Shown: piece by piece, positions 43,899 through 52,808 of the stretch
How positions within the stretch are numbered: the first letter of the stretch is position 1
How the letters are laid out: each line of letters opens with the position of its first letter
NCBI GenBank assembly: GCA_034927285.1
Contig: JAYFQF010000009.1
Location: 19,426 to 83,425, forward strand
Reading direction: 5' to 3'
DNA: 64,000 bases
Source: JAYFQF01 sp034927285
GTDB taxonomy: Bacteria; Bacillota; Peptococcia; DRI-13; UBA5745
The notes under the pieces: model-generated
What the model saw: the letters and a program-made list of their open reading frames with translations, nothing else
Told to the model about the DNA's origin: nothing
Database searches by the model: none
Program-made: the position numbers and the translations under genes

Positions 43899-44927
43899 TT
43901 GAAAAACCTGCTGACAAAAATCATAGCCTTACTGCTGAACTTCTGGGCTGCCATCGGCATATTAACTGCGGCGGTGGTAAATATCTGGGGCTTTGGCCAG
44001 GGCCTGGAGCAAAGAGGCGTGCATGTGGCCACAGCCACCCTGCTGCTTTATAGCTGGTCTTATGCCCTATATTATCTGGCCCGGCGGCTGGCGGCCAGAC
44101 CGAAGACCAACCCGGCCCTGGCCTGTCTGCCTTATCTTTGGTGCGGCCTGGTGATGCTGCCGGCTACCGCCGGTTTTGGACGGCTGCTGCTTCTGATCTG
44201 CCTGGCCCTGGGCTCGGCGGCACTGACCTTTTGGTATGGGCGGCAAAAGAGAAATCAGAAGCCGGAAAAAGGGAAACAGGGCAAAGCGGTCCCTAAAGCC
44301 GATCCCCAGCCGTATACCCCCGGCGGCGTGACCATAAAGCCTGCGTCCACGGAAGCGGAGCTGAAGGCTTTTATTACCAAGCTGCGCTATGCCCGGACCA
44401 GGATCAGCGATCAGGACTTGATCCGCAATGTTGTGGAAATCGAAGCCATCGTGGCGGATATGGATAAAAATAAAGACCTGCATAAGGCTAATCGCAAGGA
44501 CCTCCAGAAGGTGAGCGGCTATTATCTGCCCACGGCCCTGAAGCTGCTGAAAACCTACGGGGATATTGAATCCAATCTGCTCCCCACGGAAAAAAGCGAA
44601 AGCATTAAAGCCGATATCCGTCTGGGCATCTCGGATCTTACCCAGGGTTTCCGGGAGTTATATAATCACATGTTTGAGACGGCGGCCCTGGACACCGGAG
44701 CCGAGTTGTCGGTGCTGAAAAACCGGCTGAGCCTGGACGGCATGGTGAACGATTTTCACTTTGCCCCGCCGGCTTCCGCTGCCGGTCAGGCGGCTATGGA
44801 TCACGGCGCCCCCCGCGGCCCGGACTCCGGGATAAAGAGCGGCGCCCGGACTTCGCAGCCGGAAGTTTTGCCGGCGGCAGACTTTGACGATTCCTCCCGG
44901 CAGGACAGGCCCGGCAGCCTGCCTTAA
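43899..44927 (+). CDS. XpaC-like protein (5-bromo-4-chloroindolyl phosphate hydrolysis family)
   Basis: The N-terminal 120 residues hold about four membrane helices, then a Lys-rich linker, then a helical cytoplasmic domain with KVSGYYLPTALKLLKTYGDIES, which matches the XpaC family of Firmicutes. XpaC was named for phosphatase activity on an indolyl substrate; its role is unclear and it often accompanies TelA-type proteins, absent here. The last 50 residues are a low-complexity Ala/Gly/Pro/Ser tail. TTG start at 43899 after AAGGAGAG. Upstream 43664-43898 holds a possible TTATACT -10 and short GGTAAG repeats only. Confidence 0.8.
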   Translation: MKNLLTKIIALLLNFWAAIGILTAAVVNIWGFGQGLEQRGVHVATATLLLYSWSYALYYLARRLAARPKTNPALACLPYLWCGLVMLPATAGFGRLLLLICLALGSAALTFWYGRQKRNQKPEKGKQGKAVPKADPQPYTPGGVTIKPASTEAELKAFITKLRYARTRISDQDLIRNVVEIEAIVADMDKNKDLHKANRKDLQKVSGYYLPTALKLLKTYGDIESNLLPTEKSESIKADIRLGISDLTQGFRELYNHMFETAALDTGAELSVLKNRLSLDGMVNDFHFAPPASAAGQAAMDHGAPRGPDSGIKSGARTSQPEVLPAADFDDSSRQDRPGSLP

Positions 44928-44934
44928 GAGACCG

Positions 44935-45035
44935 GCCTCGTATCCAGATAAGGGGCATTTCCGGCGGAATCCGAAAAGGCTTTTCCCGGTAAATTGGCGT
45001 CCGGATGGCCCTTATTCCGGCTGAGGCATTTTTTT
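44935..45035 (+). terminator. Long imperfect terminator hairpin after the XpaC-like gene
   Basis: GCCTC (44935-44939) pairs with GAGGC (45023-45027) and ATAAGGG with CCCTTAT inside it; CCGG segments add pairs. The stem is followed by ATTTTTTT. Confidence 0.65.
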
Positions 45036-45122
45036 ATCTGCGGGAAAGTCAGGAAAGAGGGGGCGCGGAATCGCCTTTTCTGCTATACTGATTTTAAGCA
45101 GAGGGAATCATCCTGATCAGAG

Positions 45123-45662
45123 GTGTCTCAGATAAAGCGCGTACCTAATATCCTTACGTCGGTCCGGATTGTCTGTTCATTGTGTCTTTTACTGACGGAA
45201 CCGCTTTCTTTTTGGTTCTATGCTCTTTTTCTTCTGGGGGGCGTCAGCGATATCCTCGACGGGTATATCGCCAGAAAAACCAAAAGCAGCAGTCCATTTG
45301 GCGCGGCTTTCGACAGTGTTGCCGACGTCGTCTTCATCGGTGTATTGCTTATTCTTTTTATTCCGGCATTCCCCTGGCCTTTTTGGCTGTTATGCTGGAT
45401 AGGAATAATTACTGTCCTGCGCCTGCTTTCTTTGGCCGCAGGGTTTGTAAAATATCGGGCTCTGGCGTTTTTGCATACCCGCCTGAACAAGCTGACGGGA
45501 CTTTTGTTGTTTGTATTTCCCTTCTTGCACAGCTTGTGGGGATTGAACATAACGGCTTTGGTTTTATGTACCGCCGCAACCGTATCCGCCCTTGAGGAGC
45601 TGGCGATCAATATAACGTCGGAAGAGCTGCGGCGGGATAGAAAAAGCATATTCCAAAAATGA
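45123..45662 (+). CDS. CDP-alcohol phosphatidyltransferase family protein
   Basis: This 179-residue membrane enzyme transfers a phosphatidyl group from a CDP-alcohol. The signature D-x2-DG-x2-AR-x8-G-x3-D-x3-D is complete (SDILDGYIARKTK and FGAAFDSVAD). Several hydrophobic helices surround it. PgsA-like phosphatidylglycerophosphate synthases are similar in size and opening (VPNILTSVRIV), but the exact alcohol cannot be assigned. GTG start at 45123 with only a weak ribosome-binding site. Confidence 0.9.
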   Translation: MSQIKRVPNILTSVRIVCSLCLLLTEPLSFWFYALFLLGGVSDILDGYIARKTKSSSPFGAAFDSVADVVFIGVLLILFIPAFPWPFWLLCWIGIITVLRLLSLAAGFVKYRALAFLHTRLNKLTGLLLFVFPFLHSLWGLNITALVLCTAATVSALEELAINITSEELRRDRKSIFQK

Positions 45663-45698
45663 GCAACCCGGAAAATAGAATTGGCCCATGACAAGATA

Positions 45699-45734
45699 CC
45701 CCCGGCAGGCGTTCAGCGACTGCCGGGGGTTTTT
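45699..45734 (+). terminator. Intrinsic terminator after the phosphatidyltransferase gene
   Basis: A perfect 10-bp stem (CCCCCGGCAG with CTGCCGGGGG, 11-nt loop) is followed by TTTTT. Confidence 0.9.
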
Positions 45735-45806
45735 GCTTGAGCGGCGTCAGGCCCGTGCTTTCAAAAGCCCTTAGGCCCCTGTTTTATTCTCAGGCGTTTT
45801 TTCCCC

Positions 45807-45835
45807 TTGACAAGGACAATTTCAAAACATATAAT
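45807..45835 (+). promoter_or_regulatory. Consensus promoter of the metNIQ operon
   Basis: Perfect TTGACA (45807-45812) and TATAAT (45830-45835) with 17-bp spacing. It drives the leader peptide and, beyond the attenuator, metNIQ. Confidence 0.85.
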
Positions 45836-45871
45836 TCATATAAGATTAATATAAAAGGAGGAAGGCCGGTT

Positions 45872-45964
45872 ATGGTAGGTTTTGGAAAAAAGCAAGGATC
45901 CGTCTTTGGCCCGGGCATGCAAAAGGATTGTATGCTCTGTTCTTTACTGCGCATTCCCCTATGA
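45872..45964 (+). CDS. Putative 30-residue leader peptide of metNIQ
   Basis: AAAAGGAGG lies 9-10 nt before the ATG, a stronger ribosome-binding site than that of metN. The peptide contains three Met and two Cys in 30 residues; GMQKDCMLC is the densest stretch. That stretch overlaps an 8-bp hairpin (GCATGCAA/TTGTATGC, 45915-45935), and an intrinsic terminator follows the stop codon by about 35 nt. The arrangement resembles ribosome-mediated transcription attenuation responding to Met or Cys supply. No T-box or S-box element was recognised. Confidence 0.55.
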   Translation: MVGFGKKQGSVFGPGMQKDCMLCSLLRIPL

Positions 45965-45999
45965 TGACGCCCGGGATTCTGTTTAAATTACGGAAGAAA

Positions 46000-46035
46000 A
46001 ACAGCTGGGCTGACGGCGCCGGCTGTTTTATTTTT
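46000..46035 (+). terminator. Attenuator-type terminator before metN
   Basis: AACAGCTGG pairs with CCGGCTGTT (one G-U pair), followed by TTTTATTTTT. It lies between the leader peptide and metN. Confidence 0.75.
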
Positions 46036-46162
46036 GGGAAGAAAGGAGAAAAGGCTGAAAAAGATTTTGGCCGGCCGCCTCTGCCTGAAGGGTTCAGCTG
46101 GAAAAGACGAAACAGTTCAAATCGTTGAGGAAGGAAAAGAGGAAAGAGAATTGGTGGGGAAA

Positions 46163-47218
46163 ATGATTGAGCTTGCTGGGATAACAAAAACATACCGGGC
46201 TTCCGGCAAGGAAGTTGAGGCTTTAAAGGGGGTTTCCCTCAAAGTGGAACGGGGGGATATCTTCGGGGTTATCGGCTACAGCGGCGCCGGAAAGAGCACG
46301 CTGATCCGCTGCATTAATCTGCTGGAGCATCCCGACCAGGGAAGGGTGATCATCAACGGAGAAGACATTACCGACCAAACCGAAGGTCAGCTGGAGAAAA
46401 CCCGTCAGAAAACCGGAATGATTTTTCAGCATTTCAATTTGCTTAAATCCAAGACTGTTTACGATAATATTGCCCTGCCGCTGAAGTATCTGAAAAAGGG
46501 CCGGCGGGAAATCGACCAAAAGGTGGATGAGCTTCTGGCTCTGGTGAGTCTTGAAGAGAAAAGAAACAGCTATCCTTCGCAGCTTAGCGGCGGCCAGAAG
46601 CAACGGGTGGCCATCGCCCGGGCCCTGGCTAATGATCCACAGATTCTGCTTAGCGATGAAGCCACTTCCGCCCTGGATCCCCAGACCACCGATTCGATTC
46701 TGGAGCTGCTGCGGCAGCTGAACCAAAAGCTGGGCCTTACCATCGTGATCATTACCCATGAGATGCACGTAATCAAGGAAATCTGCAATAAAGTCGCCAT
46801 TATGGAAAAGGGGGGCATCGTGGAACAGGGGGGCTTGTTCGATGTGTTTACCAACCCCCAATCTCAGGCTGCCAAAAGGTTCACCGCCGGTCTGTTTAAG
46901 CTGGACGGCCTGGAAAAATTGCTTAAGCAGATTGATATCCGGGAGCTTACCGGAGAGGAAGGAAAACTGCTTCATCTGGTTTTCCTCGGGGAAAGGGCCA
47001 ACGACGCCTACATAGCGCGGCTGGTCAGAAACTTTCAGGTGGACGTCAGCATTATCTACGGCGGTATCGAAGTGGTTCAGCAGCAGACCATCGGCAGTCT
47101 GTTCGTGATTATCCGGGGCTCCCCCTCCCAGATAACCCGGGCGGTGGACGATCTGAAGTCAAAGGGTGTTGCGGTTTCGGTGCTTGCCGAAGGAGCGGAA
47201 GGGAGGTCATCCGGATGA
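46163..47218 (+). CDS. metN: Methionine-type ABC transporter ATP-binding protein MetN
   Basis: The ATPase has Walker A GYSGAGKST, the signature LSGGQKQRVAIARALA and Walker B ILLSDEATSALDP, followed by a C-terminal NIL/ACT-like regulatory domain (about 265-345, with FLGERANDAYIARLVR and YGGIEVVQQQTIGSLFVIIRG). That domain binds methionine and inhibits transport in E. coli. The ATG at 46163 (GGTGGGG before it) gives 351 residues beginning MIELAGITKTY as in homologues; the frame is open from 46034. It overlaps metI by 4 nt. Confidence 0.95.
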   Translation: MIELAGITKTYRASGKEVEALKGVSLKVERGDIFGVIGYSGAGKSTLIRCINLLEHPDQGRVIINGEDITDQTEGQLEKTRQKTGMIFQHFNLLKSKTVYDNIALPLKYLKKGRREIDQKVDELLALVSLEEKRNSYPSQLSGGQKQRVAIARALANDPQILLSDEATSALDPQTTDSILELLRQLNQKLGLTIVIITHEMHVIKEICNKVAIMEKGGIVEQGGLFDVFTNPQSQAAKRFTAGLFKLDGLEKLLKQIDIRELTGEEGKLLHLVFLGERANDAYIARLVRNFQVDVSIIYGGIEVVQQQTIGSLFVIIRGSPSQITRAVDDLKSKGVAVSVLAEGAEGRSSG

Positions 47219-47895
47219 AAGAGCTTTTGATCGGGCTTTTTCCCAATGTATATGAGCTGTTTGGGGATCTGCTGATGTCCATAGTCCAAACTCTGGTGAT
47301 GGTCAGCATATCCGGCGTTTTCGGCATGCTGCTGGGCACGTTTTTGGGAATTGTCCTGGTAGTTACCAGAGAGGGCAGTCTGTACGATTACCGGATTTTT
47401 AACATGGTTCTGGACAAAGTGATCAACACCCTGCGCTCTATTCCCTTTGTGATTCTGATTGCCCTGATGGTATCGTTTACCCGTTTTCTGGTGGGAACCT
47501 CCATCGGGGTGCGGGGAGCTATCGTCCCTATGGTGGCGGGGATCATTCCCTTGGTGTCCAGGACGACGGAACAGGCCCTTTTAGAGATCGATAACGGCGT
47601 GATCGAAGCGGCCAGGGCCATGGGCCTTTCGCGCTTTTACATTATTGCCCATGTCCTCCTGCCGGAGGCCCTGCCGGGGCTTATGCGTTCTTTGATCACC
47701 AGCTTTATCAGCCTGATCGGCTTGTCGGCCATGGCCGGCACGGTGGGGGGCGGCGGTATCGGCAACTTCGCCGTCCGGTATGGTTATTCCCGATACATGA
47801 ACGATATCACTGTAGTGACCGTTTTGCTTCTGCTGCTGATTGTAAATATCGTTCAGAATGCAGGAAGCAAAATCGCGCGAAAACTGACGCATTAA
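47215..47895 (+). CDS. metI: Methionine-type ABC transporter permease MetI
   Basis: This 226-residue permease has five or six helices and the coupling loop EAARAMGLSRFYIIAHVLLPEALPGL. MSIVQTLVMVSISG at the start and the final GYSRYMND region are typical of MetI. ATG overlaps the metN stop (ATGA). Confidence 0.95.
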   Translation: MKELLIGLFPNVYELFGDLLMSIVQTLVMVSISGVFGMLLGTFLGIVLVVTREGSLYDYRIFNMVLDKVINTLRSIPFVILIALMVSFTRFLVGTSIGVRGAIVPMVAGIIPLVSRTTEQALLEIDNGVIEAARAMGLSRFYIIAHVLLPEALPGLMRSLITSFISLIGLSAMAGTVGGGGIGNFAVRYGYSRYMNDITVVTVLLLLLIVNIVQNAGSKIARKLTH

Positions 47896-48027
47896 TGATC
47901 CCCGGGCATAAAGCAGAGTATTAATTCGGTTGGCCGCTTACCAAAACAAGCGGCGGGCGCGCCGGAGAGGAGAAAAGACAAGGAAGAAAACCTCACGGGC
48001 TGCGCCGGAGAGGAGACAGGATTAATC

Positions 48028-48873
48028 ATGAAAAAAACATTACGCAAAATCGCCGCCTTATTGAGCCTTTTGATTCTGGTGCCGGGCTTTGCGGCCTGCG
48101 GCAGCGAAGCTGCCGGCGGGACGACAGTGGTTAAGATCGGCACTACTTCCGACGAACCCCGGGTCTGGGACGCGGTGCAAAAAGAGCTGGACCGACGGGG
48201 AGAAAAAATCAAAATAGAGCGGATCAATCTGACCAATGGCGAGCCCAACAAGGCCCTGGCCGAAGGGGAAATCGACCTGAACGCCTTTCAGCATTATGCA
48301 TATTTCAATAAAAACAAAGAGGAGCTGGAGCTGGATCTGACCGCCATCGGGGATACGGTGATCGTACCGCTGAACCTGTTTTCCAAAAAGCACACTTCCC
48401 TGGAGGCCCTGCCCCAGGGCGCTACAATCGCCATCCCCGATGACCCCACCAACCAGGGCCGGGCATTGATTGTGCTGAAAAACGCCGGCCTGATCACCTT
48501 GGCGCCGGAAGCCGGAAACAACGGCCTGATTAAGGACATTGCGGAGAATTACAAAGAGATCAAGTTTGTGGAGCTGGCGGGCGCACAGCTGCCCCGGTCT
48601 CTGGAGGATGTGGACGCCGCCATCATTAACTGCGGCTATGCGGTGGATTACGGTCTGGATCCCATAAACGACCCTATCTACAGAGACGAAATTGATCTCA
48701 GCAACCCTGAACAGCAGCCGTTTTTTAATATCATCGCGGCAAGAACAGAGGATAAAGAGAATCCGGTGTATTTGAAAATCGTCGACGCTTATCATACGAA
48801 AGGCGTTGTCGACGCCATCAACGAGGTCTATTCTTTCGCCGCCCTGCCGGCTTTTGACTATGAAGGGAAATAA
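48028..48873 (+). CDS. metQ: Methionine-type ABC transporter substrate-binding lipoprotein MetQ
   Basis: A lipoprotein signal (FAACG, Cys near 25) precedes a NlpA/MetQ-type binding domain, with LAEGEIDLNAFQHYAYF, IPDDPTNQGRALIVLKNAGLI and DAAIINCGYAVD visible. It binds L- or D-methionine or related amino acids outside the cell and delivers them to MetNI. The 130-nt gap after metI contains only an A/G-rich repeat-like stretch (CGCCGGAGAGGAGA twice). Confidence 0.93.
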   Translation: MKKTLRKIAALLSLLILVPGFAACGSEAAGGTTVVKIGTTSDEPRVWDAVQKELDRRGEKIKIERINLTNGEPNKALAEGEIDLNAFQHYAYFNKNKEELELDLTAIGDTVIVPLNLFSKKHTSLEALPQGATIAIPDDPTNQGRALIVLKNAGLITLAPEAGNNGLIKDIAENYKEIKFVELAGAQLPRSLEDVDAAIINCGYAVDYGLDPINDPIYRDEIDLSNPEQQPFFNIIAARTEDKENPVYLKIVDAYHTKGVVDAINEVYSFAALPAFDYEGK

Positions 48874-48897
48874 TTCCCGAGAAAGGCGGCAAACGCG

Positions 48898-50067
48898 ATG
48901 AGAGATTTTTATCGGGAAGCGGCGGCCCATGCCGGGGAATTAGTGGCCCTGCGCCGGTGGTTCCATCAAAACCCCGAATCCAGCTTAAAGGAATTCCAAA
49001 CCAGCCGGCGGATAAGGGAGGAACTGTCCCAGATGGGGATTCCCTACGTGACGGCCGGGGATACGGGGACTATCGGGATCATTAAAGGGAAAGAGGATCA
49101 GCCGGTACTGGCCCTCAGGGCGGATATCGACGCTTTGGAAATCACAGAGCGGACGGGAGCGGATTACAGCTCCCGCCATGAAGGACTGATGCATGCCTGC
49201 GGCCATGACGCCCATGCCAGCGCCTTGCTGGTGGCCGCAAAGATTTTGTCTGCCCATAAAGATGAACTTGAGGGCACCGTTAAACTGATTTTTCAGCCGG
49301 CGGAAGAGGTCGGCAGGGGGGCCCTGCTGATGATCGCCGCAAATCAGCTTCAGGACGTGGACGCCTTTTTTGGAATCCATGTGAGGGCCCAGCTCCCTGT
49401 GGGAAAAATCGCCCTGCGCTCCGGCGGCGTAATGGCCGGCGCCAATTCTCTGAAGATCACGGTTACCGGAGAAAGCGCCCATGGGGGATATCCCCACTTA
49501 GGTATCGACGCTATTGCCGCCGGAGCGGCAATAGTAGAGGCGTTGCAGCATGTCGTATCCCGGGAAATCCCGCCTACCCAGCCTGCGGTGCTCTCAGTCT
49601 GCCAGTTTCACGCCGGTACCCGGGATAATATCATTGCCAGGGAAGCAAAGATCTCCGGCACGGTCCGGTTCACCAGCGAAGAAACGAGAAACCAGTCGGC
49701 GGCGGCGGTAAAACGGATCGTCAGCCATCTGGCAGCCGCCCACCGGGTCAAGGCGGAAGTGGAATGCGAATACGCCACGCCGATCCTGGATAATTCCCGG
49801 GAGCTTTACCGGGTAGCGGCCGCAGCGGCAAAACAGATCCTGCCGGATGGAGTGGTTGATTTTATTCCCCAGCTGGGGACTGAGGATTTTGGCTACTACG
49901 GCAAAATCGCCCCGACTTTTTTTGCTTTTGTGGGTTCCGGCGGCAGCTATCCCCACCACCACGAGAAATTCGATATCGATGAGGAGGCGCTGACGGTTTC
50001 CGCCGCCCTGCATCTGGCCTTTGTCTCGGCGTATTTTTCCGCGAACGCCGGCACTGCCGGCCGGTAA
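48898..50067 (+). CDS. M20-family amidohydrolase (N-acyl-amino-acid hydrolase type)
   Basis: This 389-residue metallopeptidase has LRRWFHQNPE and the metal-site motifs MHACGHDAHAS and FQPAEEVGRGA, with the dimerisation domain after ESAHGGYPHLG. It matches the M20D group that removes acyl groups from amino acids (hippurate hydrolase, N-acetylamino-acid deacetylases). It begins 24 nt after metQ, so N-acyl methionine or similar imported by MetNIQ is a plausible substrate. The conserved His-Glu and late His (YPHHHEKFDID) are present, so it should be active. Confidence 0.93.
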   Translation: MRDFYREAAAHAGELVALRRWFHQNPESSLKEFQTSRRIREELSQMGIPYVTAGDTGTIGIIKGKEDQPVLALRADIDALEITERTGADYSSRHEGLMHACGHDAHASALLVAAKILSAHKDELEGTVKLIFQPAEEVGRGALLMIAANQLQDVDAFFGIHVRAQLPVGKIALRSGGVMAGANSLKITVTGESAHGGYPHLGIDAIAAGAAIVEALQHVVSREIPPTQPAVLSVCQFHAGTRDNIIAREAKISGTVRFTSEETRNQSAAAVKRIVSHLAAAHRVKAEVECEYATPILDNSRELYRVAAAAAKQILPDGVVDFIPQLGTEDFGYYGKIAPTFFAFVGSGGSYPHHHEKFDIDEEALTVSAALHLAFVSAYFSANAGTAGR

Positions 50068-50070
50068 GGG

Positions 50071-50304
50071 AATTTCCGTATCAATGACCCGGTCAAAGGC
50101 AGCGATATCGGCGGCATCCTGACGGCCTTTATCATCATTTTGTCCATGACCATTTCTCTGGCCGGTCTGACCAATATCATTAAATATGGTTACGGGTATT
50201 GCGGTTATCTGGGGATTGCCACGGTAATCGTGCCGGTGCTGACCGTAGGAGTTTACAAGAATCGCCAATTCATTAAAAAACATCCTGAATACAAGGGTGA
50301 ATAG
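50071..50304 (+). pseudogene. C-terminal remnant of a membrane transporter
   Basis: An open frame without a start codon encodes about 77 residues: two hydrophobic helices (GGILTAFIIILSMTISLAGL and YLGIATVIVPVLTVGVY) and a basic C-terminus (KNRQFIKKHPEYKGE). The pattern resembles the last helices of YkvI-type or similar transporters. It directly abuts the amidohydrolase stop, which implies that the 5' part was deleted. Confidence 0.65.
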
Positions 50305-50323
50305 AGGAAGGAAGGAACGAAGA

Positions 50324-50444
50324 TGAATCATACATTGATGCCGGGCTACAGCGTTGGGCCCGACGCTTATGACAGCATTGGCGGGGTCTGCAGCTGACCG
50401 GCGGAATCATGGAGCTGGAGGAATATAATAAAACCGTAGAATGA
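50324..50444 (+). pseudogene. Remnant with intact start but collapsed coding sequence
   Basis: GAAGGAAGGAACGAAG precedes an ATG that encodes MPGYSVGPDAYDSIGG, then a TGA stop. A different frame continues LTGGIMELEEYNKTVE and stops at 50444. It looks like the joined N- and C-terminal ends of a larger gene after internal deletion. The N-terminal segment resembles the opening of some iron-dependent alcohol dehydrogenase-like proteins (weak). The next 300 nt (50445-50759) hold an AAAGGACCT/AGGTCCTTT inverted repeat near 50509-50545 and no gene. Confidence 0.5.
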
Positions 50445-50759
50445 AGCTTAGCCGCTCCTCCTGGGGCTGGACCCGCTCATCGGGAAAAGACGCTTTCACC
50501 ACGGACGTCAAAGGACCTGGAAACCGGAGTTTACAGGTCCTTTGATTTAAACTCTTTTGCCTGGCCCCCTTTTCCCGGCTCTTTGCGGGTCAACGGCAAG
50601 GTGATTTGGGCAGGCGCGGCGGATTGTCAATAAATCCTTGCTTTCTTATCGGAATTATTGATAAGAACAGGCCGGAATTGACCCGCGGCCTGCCTGACAT
50701 CAGCCGATAAAAATGGTATGATGATGACAGAATCAAGCCCGATAGAAAAAGAGGTATTT

Positions 50760-51920
50760 ATGACGATCAAAACAGATCTGCCTGAAATCTTTCAGGAATT
50801 CGGCGAAGCCCGGAGAAACGGTTTTGTACGGATGCACGAGCTGAAAAAAAAGGGCGTTCCCGTCGTCGGCGTATACTGCACCTTCATGCCGGAGGAACTG
50901 ATCATGGCCGCGGGAGCGGTGAAGGTGGGCTTGTGCTCTACCTCCGACGAAACGATTCCCCTGGCGGAAAAGGACCTGCCCCGCAATCTTTGTCCTCTGA
51001 TCAAATCCAGCTATGGCTTCGGCAAATCCGATAAATGTCCGTACTTCTATTTTTCCGATCTGGTGGTCGGTGAAACCACCTGTGACGGCAAAAAGAAAAT
51101 GTTCGAGTATATGAAAGAATTCAAGGATGTTTATGTGATGCAGATGCCCAACAGCCTGGATTCTCCCGCGGGGAGGCAGCTCTGGCATAAGGAGATCCTG
51201 CGGCTGGCGGAAAAGCTGGAAGACTTTTTTCAGGTTAAAATCCAGGAAGACGCCTTGCGGGCCGCCATCCATTTAAAGAACCGGGAAAGAACCGCCCTCA
51301 AAGATTTCTATTCCCTTGGCAAGCTGAACCCTCCGGCGGTGATGGGCTATGATATTTATCAAACCGTTTACGGCGCCGGCTTCAAATTCGAAAAGGAGCA
51401 GAATATCCGGGAATTGAACGCTCTGACCTCCCGGATCGAAGAGGAGTACCGGAAAGGGAAAAGGCTCGACCCCAGGCCACGTATCCTGATCACCGGCTCG
51501 CCCATCGGCGGGGCTACAGAAAAGGTGATCCGGGCAATCGAAGAAAACGGCGGCGTCGTGGTCGCCTTTGAAAACTGCACCGGCGCAAAACCCAATGAAG
51601 AATTAGTGGACGAACAGAGCGAACCCATGGAAGCCCTTTGCGATAAATACATCCGGATCGGCTGCTCCTGTATTTCTCCCAATCACAACCGGTTTTTCCT
51701 GCTGCGGCGGATGATTGAAGAATATCAGGCCGACGGCGTGGTGGATATGGTTTTACAGGCCTGCCATCCCTACGCCATGGAATCCAAAAAGGTGCGGGAG
51801 TCGGTAAATATCCCCTATCTCTATCTGGAAACGGATTTTTCCCAGGCCGACGTGGAACAGCTGAATACCCGGGCGGCGGCTTTTGTGGAAATGCTGGCGG
51901 AATCCTCTTCCCTCCGTTAG
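50760..51920 (+). CDS. 2-hydroxyacyl-CoA dehydratase-like / double-cubane cluster protein
   Basis: This 386-residue protein matches the HgdB/YjiM-type family. Cysteines expected to bind iron-sulfur clusters are visible in VYCTFMPEE, LCPLIKSSYG, KCPYFYFSD with GETTCDGKKKMFE, and QACHPYAMES. Family members without a second dehydratase subunit gene include the double-cubane proteins that reduce small molecules. Neither a partner subunit nor the ATP-dependent activator is adjacent. The ATG at 50760 is preferred (AGAGG at 5 nt); the frame is open from 50718. Confidence 0.85.
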   Translation: MTIKTDLPEIFQEFGEARRNGFVRMHELKKKGVPVVGVYCTFMPEELIMAAGAVKVGLCSTSDETIPLAEKDLPRNLCPLIKSSYGFGKSDKCPYFYFSDLVVGETTCDGKKKMFEYMKEFKDVYVMQMPNSLDSPAGRQLWHKEILRLAEKLEDFFQVKIQEDALRAAIHLKNRERTALKDFYSLGKLNPPAVMGYDIYQTVYGAGFKFEKEQNIRELNALTSRIEEEYRKGKRLDPRPRILITGSPIGGATEKVIRAIEENGGVVVAFENCTGAKPNEELVDEQSEPMEALCDKYIRIGCSCISPNHNRFFLLRRMIEEYQADGVVDMVLQACHPYAMESKKVRESVNIPYLYLETDFSQADVEQLNTRAAAFVEMLAESSSLR

Positions 51921-52078
51921 TTCCGGATATCTCCGCTTAGCCGCACTGCCTGATAAACAGGAATAAATATCGTTTGGTGACTTTGTTACAGAGTCTCTTG
52001 GTTTTTTTCTTTATAATGGTCTCATCGAAAGCAGTTGACCATGCTCTACTGAGAAAATGAACAAAGGAGGCTTTTAAT

Positions 52079-52756
52079 ATGGAACAAATACAAGCGACCG
52101 GAATGCCGTTGATCGGCGATACCGCCCCCAGCTTTCAGGCGGTGACCACTCAAGGGGAAATTCATTTTCCTGAGGATTATAAAGGAAAGTGGGTTATCCT
52201 GTTTTCCCATCCCGCCGACTTTACTCCCGTTTGCACCACCGAATTTATGACCTTTGCCTCTATGGCGGAAGAATTCAGGGCCCTCAATACGGAACTGGTG
52301 GGGCTGTCGGTGGATTCCCTCTATGCCCATATTGCCTGGCTGCGCAAGATCCAGGAACTGGAATGGAACGGCAAAAAAAATGTCGAGGTGAAGTTCCCGC
52401 TGATCGAGGACATTCGGATGGAAGTAGCCAATAAATATGGCATGATCCAGCCGGGGCAGTCCAATACCCAGGCGGTGCGGGCGGTATTCGTTATTGATCC
52501 CCAAGGGAAGATCCGGACAATCCTGTACTATCCTCTTTCCACGGGACGGAATTTTGACGAGATCAAGCGGATTATTCTGGCCCTGCAAAAGGCGGACAGC
52601 GACGGTGTGGCCACTCCCGCCGACTGGCGCCCCGGCGACGATGTGATCGTACCCACTGCCGGTTCCTGCGGTACCGCCAAAGAACGCATGGAAAATCAAA
52701 ACGACGACCAGTATTGCCTGGATTGGTTCATGTGCTTCCGCAGAGAAAAAAAGTAA
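52079..52756 (+). CDS. Peroxiredoxin, Prx6-type
   Basis: The peroxidatic Cys52 lies in ADFTPVCTTEF, and the Prx6-type features follow (NTELVGLSVDSLYAHIAW, FPLIEDIRMEVANKYGM, RAVFVIDPQGKIR). The 225-residue length and three C-terminal cysteines (GSCG, QYC and WFMC) match archaeal and clostridial long peroxiredoxins in which a C-terminal Cys resolves the sulfenate. It detoxifies peroxides in this anaerobe. AAAGGAGG lies 10 nt before the ATG, and a TATAAT at 52012-52017 marks a likely promoter. Confidence 0.95.
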   Translation: MEQIQATGMPLIGDTAPSFQAVTTQGEIHFPEDYKGKWVILFSHPADFTPVCTTEFMTFASMAEEFRALNTELVGLSVDSLYAHIAWLRKIQELEWNGKKNVEVKFPLIEDIRMEVANKYGMIQPGQSNTQAVRAVFVIDPQGKIRTILYYPLSTGRNFDEIKRIILALQKADSDGVATPADWRPGDDVIVPTAGSCGTAKERMENQNDDQYCLDWFMCFRREKK

Positions 52757-52808
52757 GCTCCCCGAAGCTCTTTCATCCGGGCTAATGGCCCGGCGCAAGT
52801 TGAACCCA

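Noticed and set aside
45840..46162. T-box or SAM riboswitch before metN
   Set aside because: The T-box sequence and S-box core elements are not visible; the leader peptide and terminator fit better.
50324..50398. Selenocysteine UGA in the short frame at 50396-50398, given that tRNA-Sec is encoded
   Set aside because: The frame after the TGA ends within about 13 codons and has no protein character, whereas another frame carries the coherent continuation. Decay explains it better.
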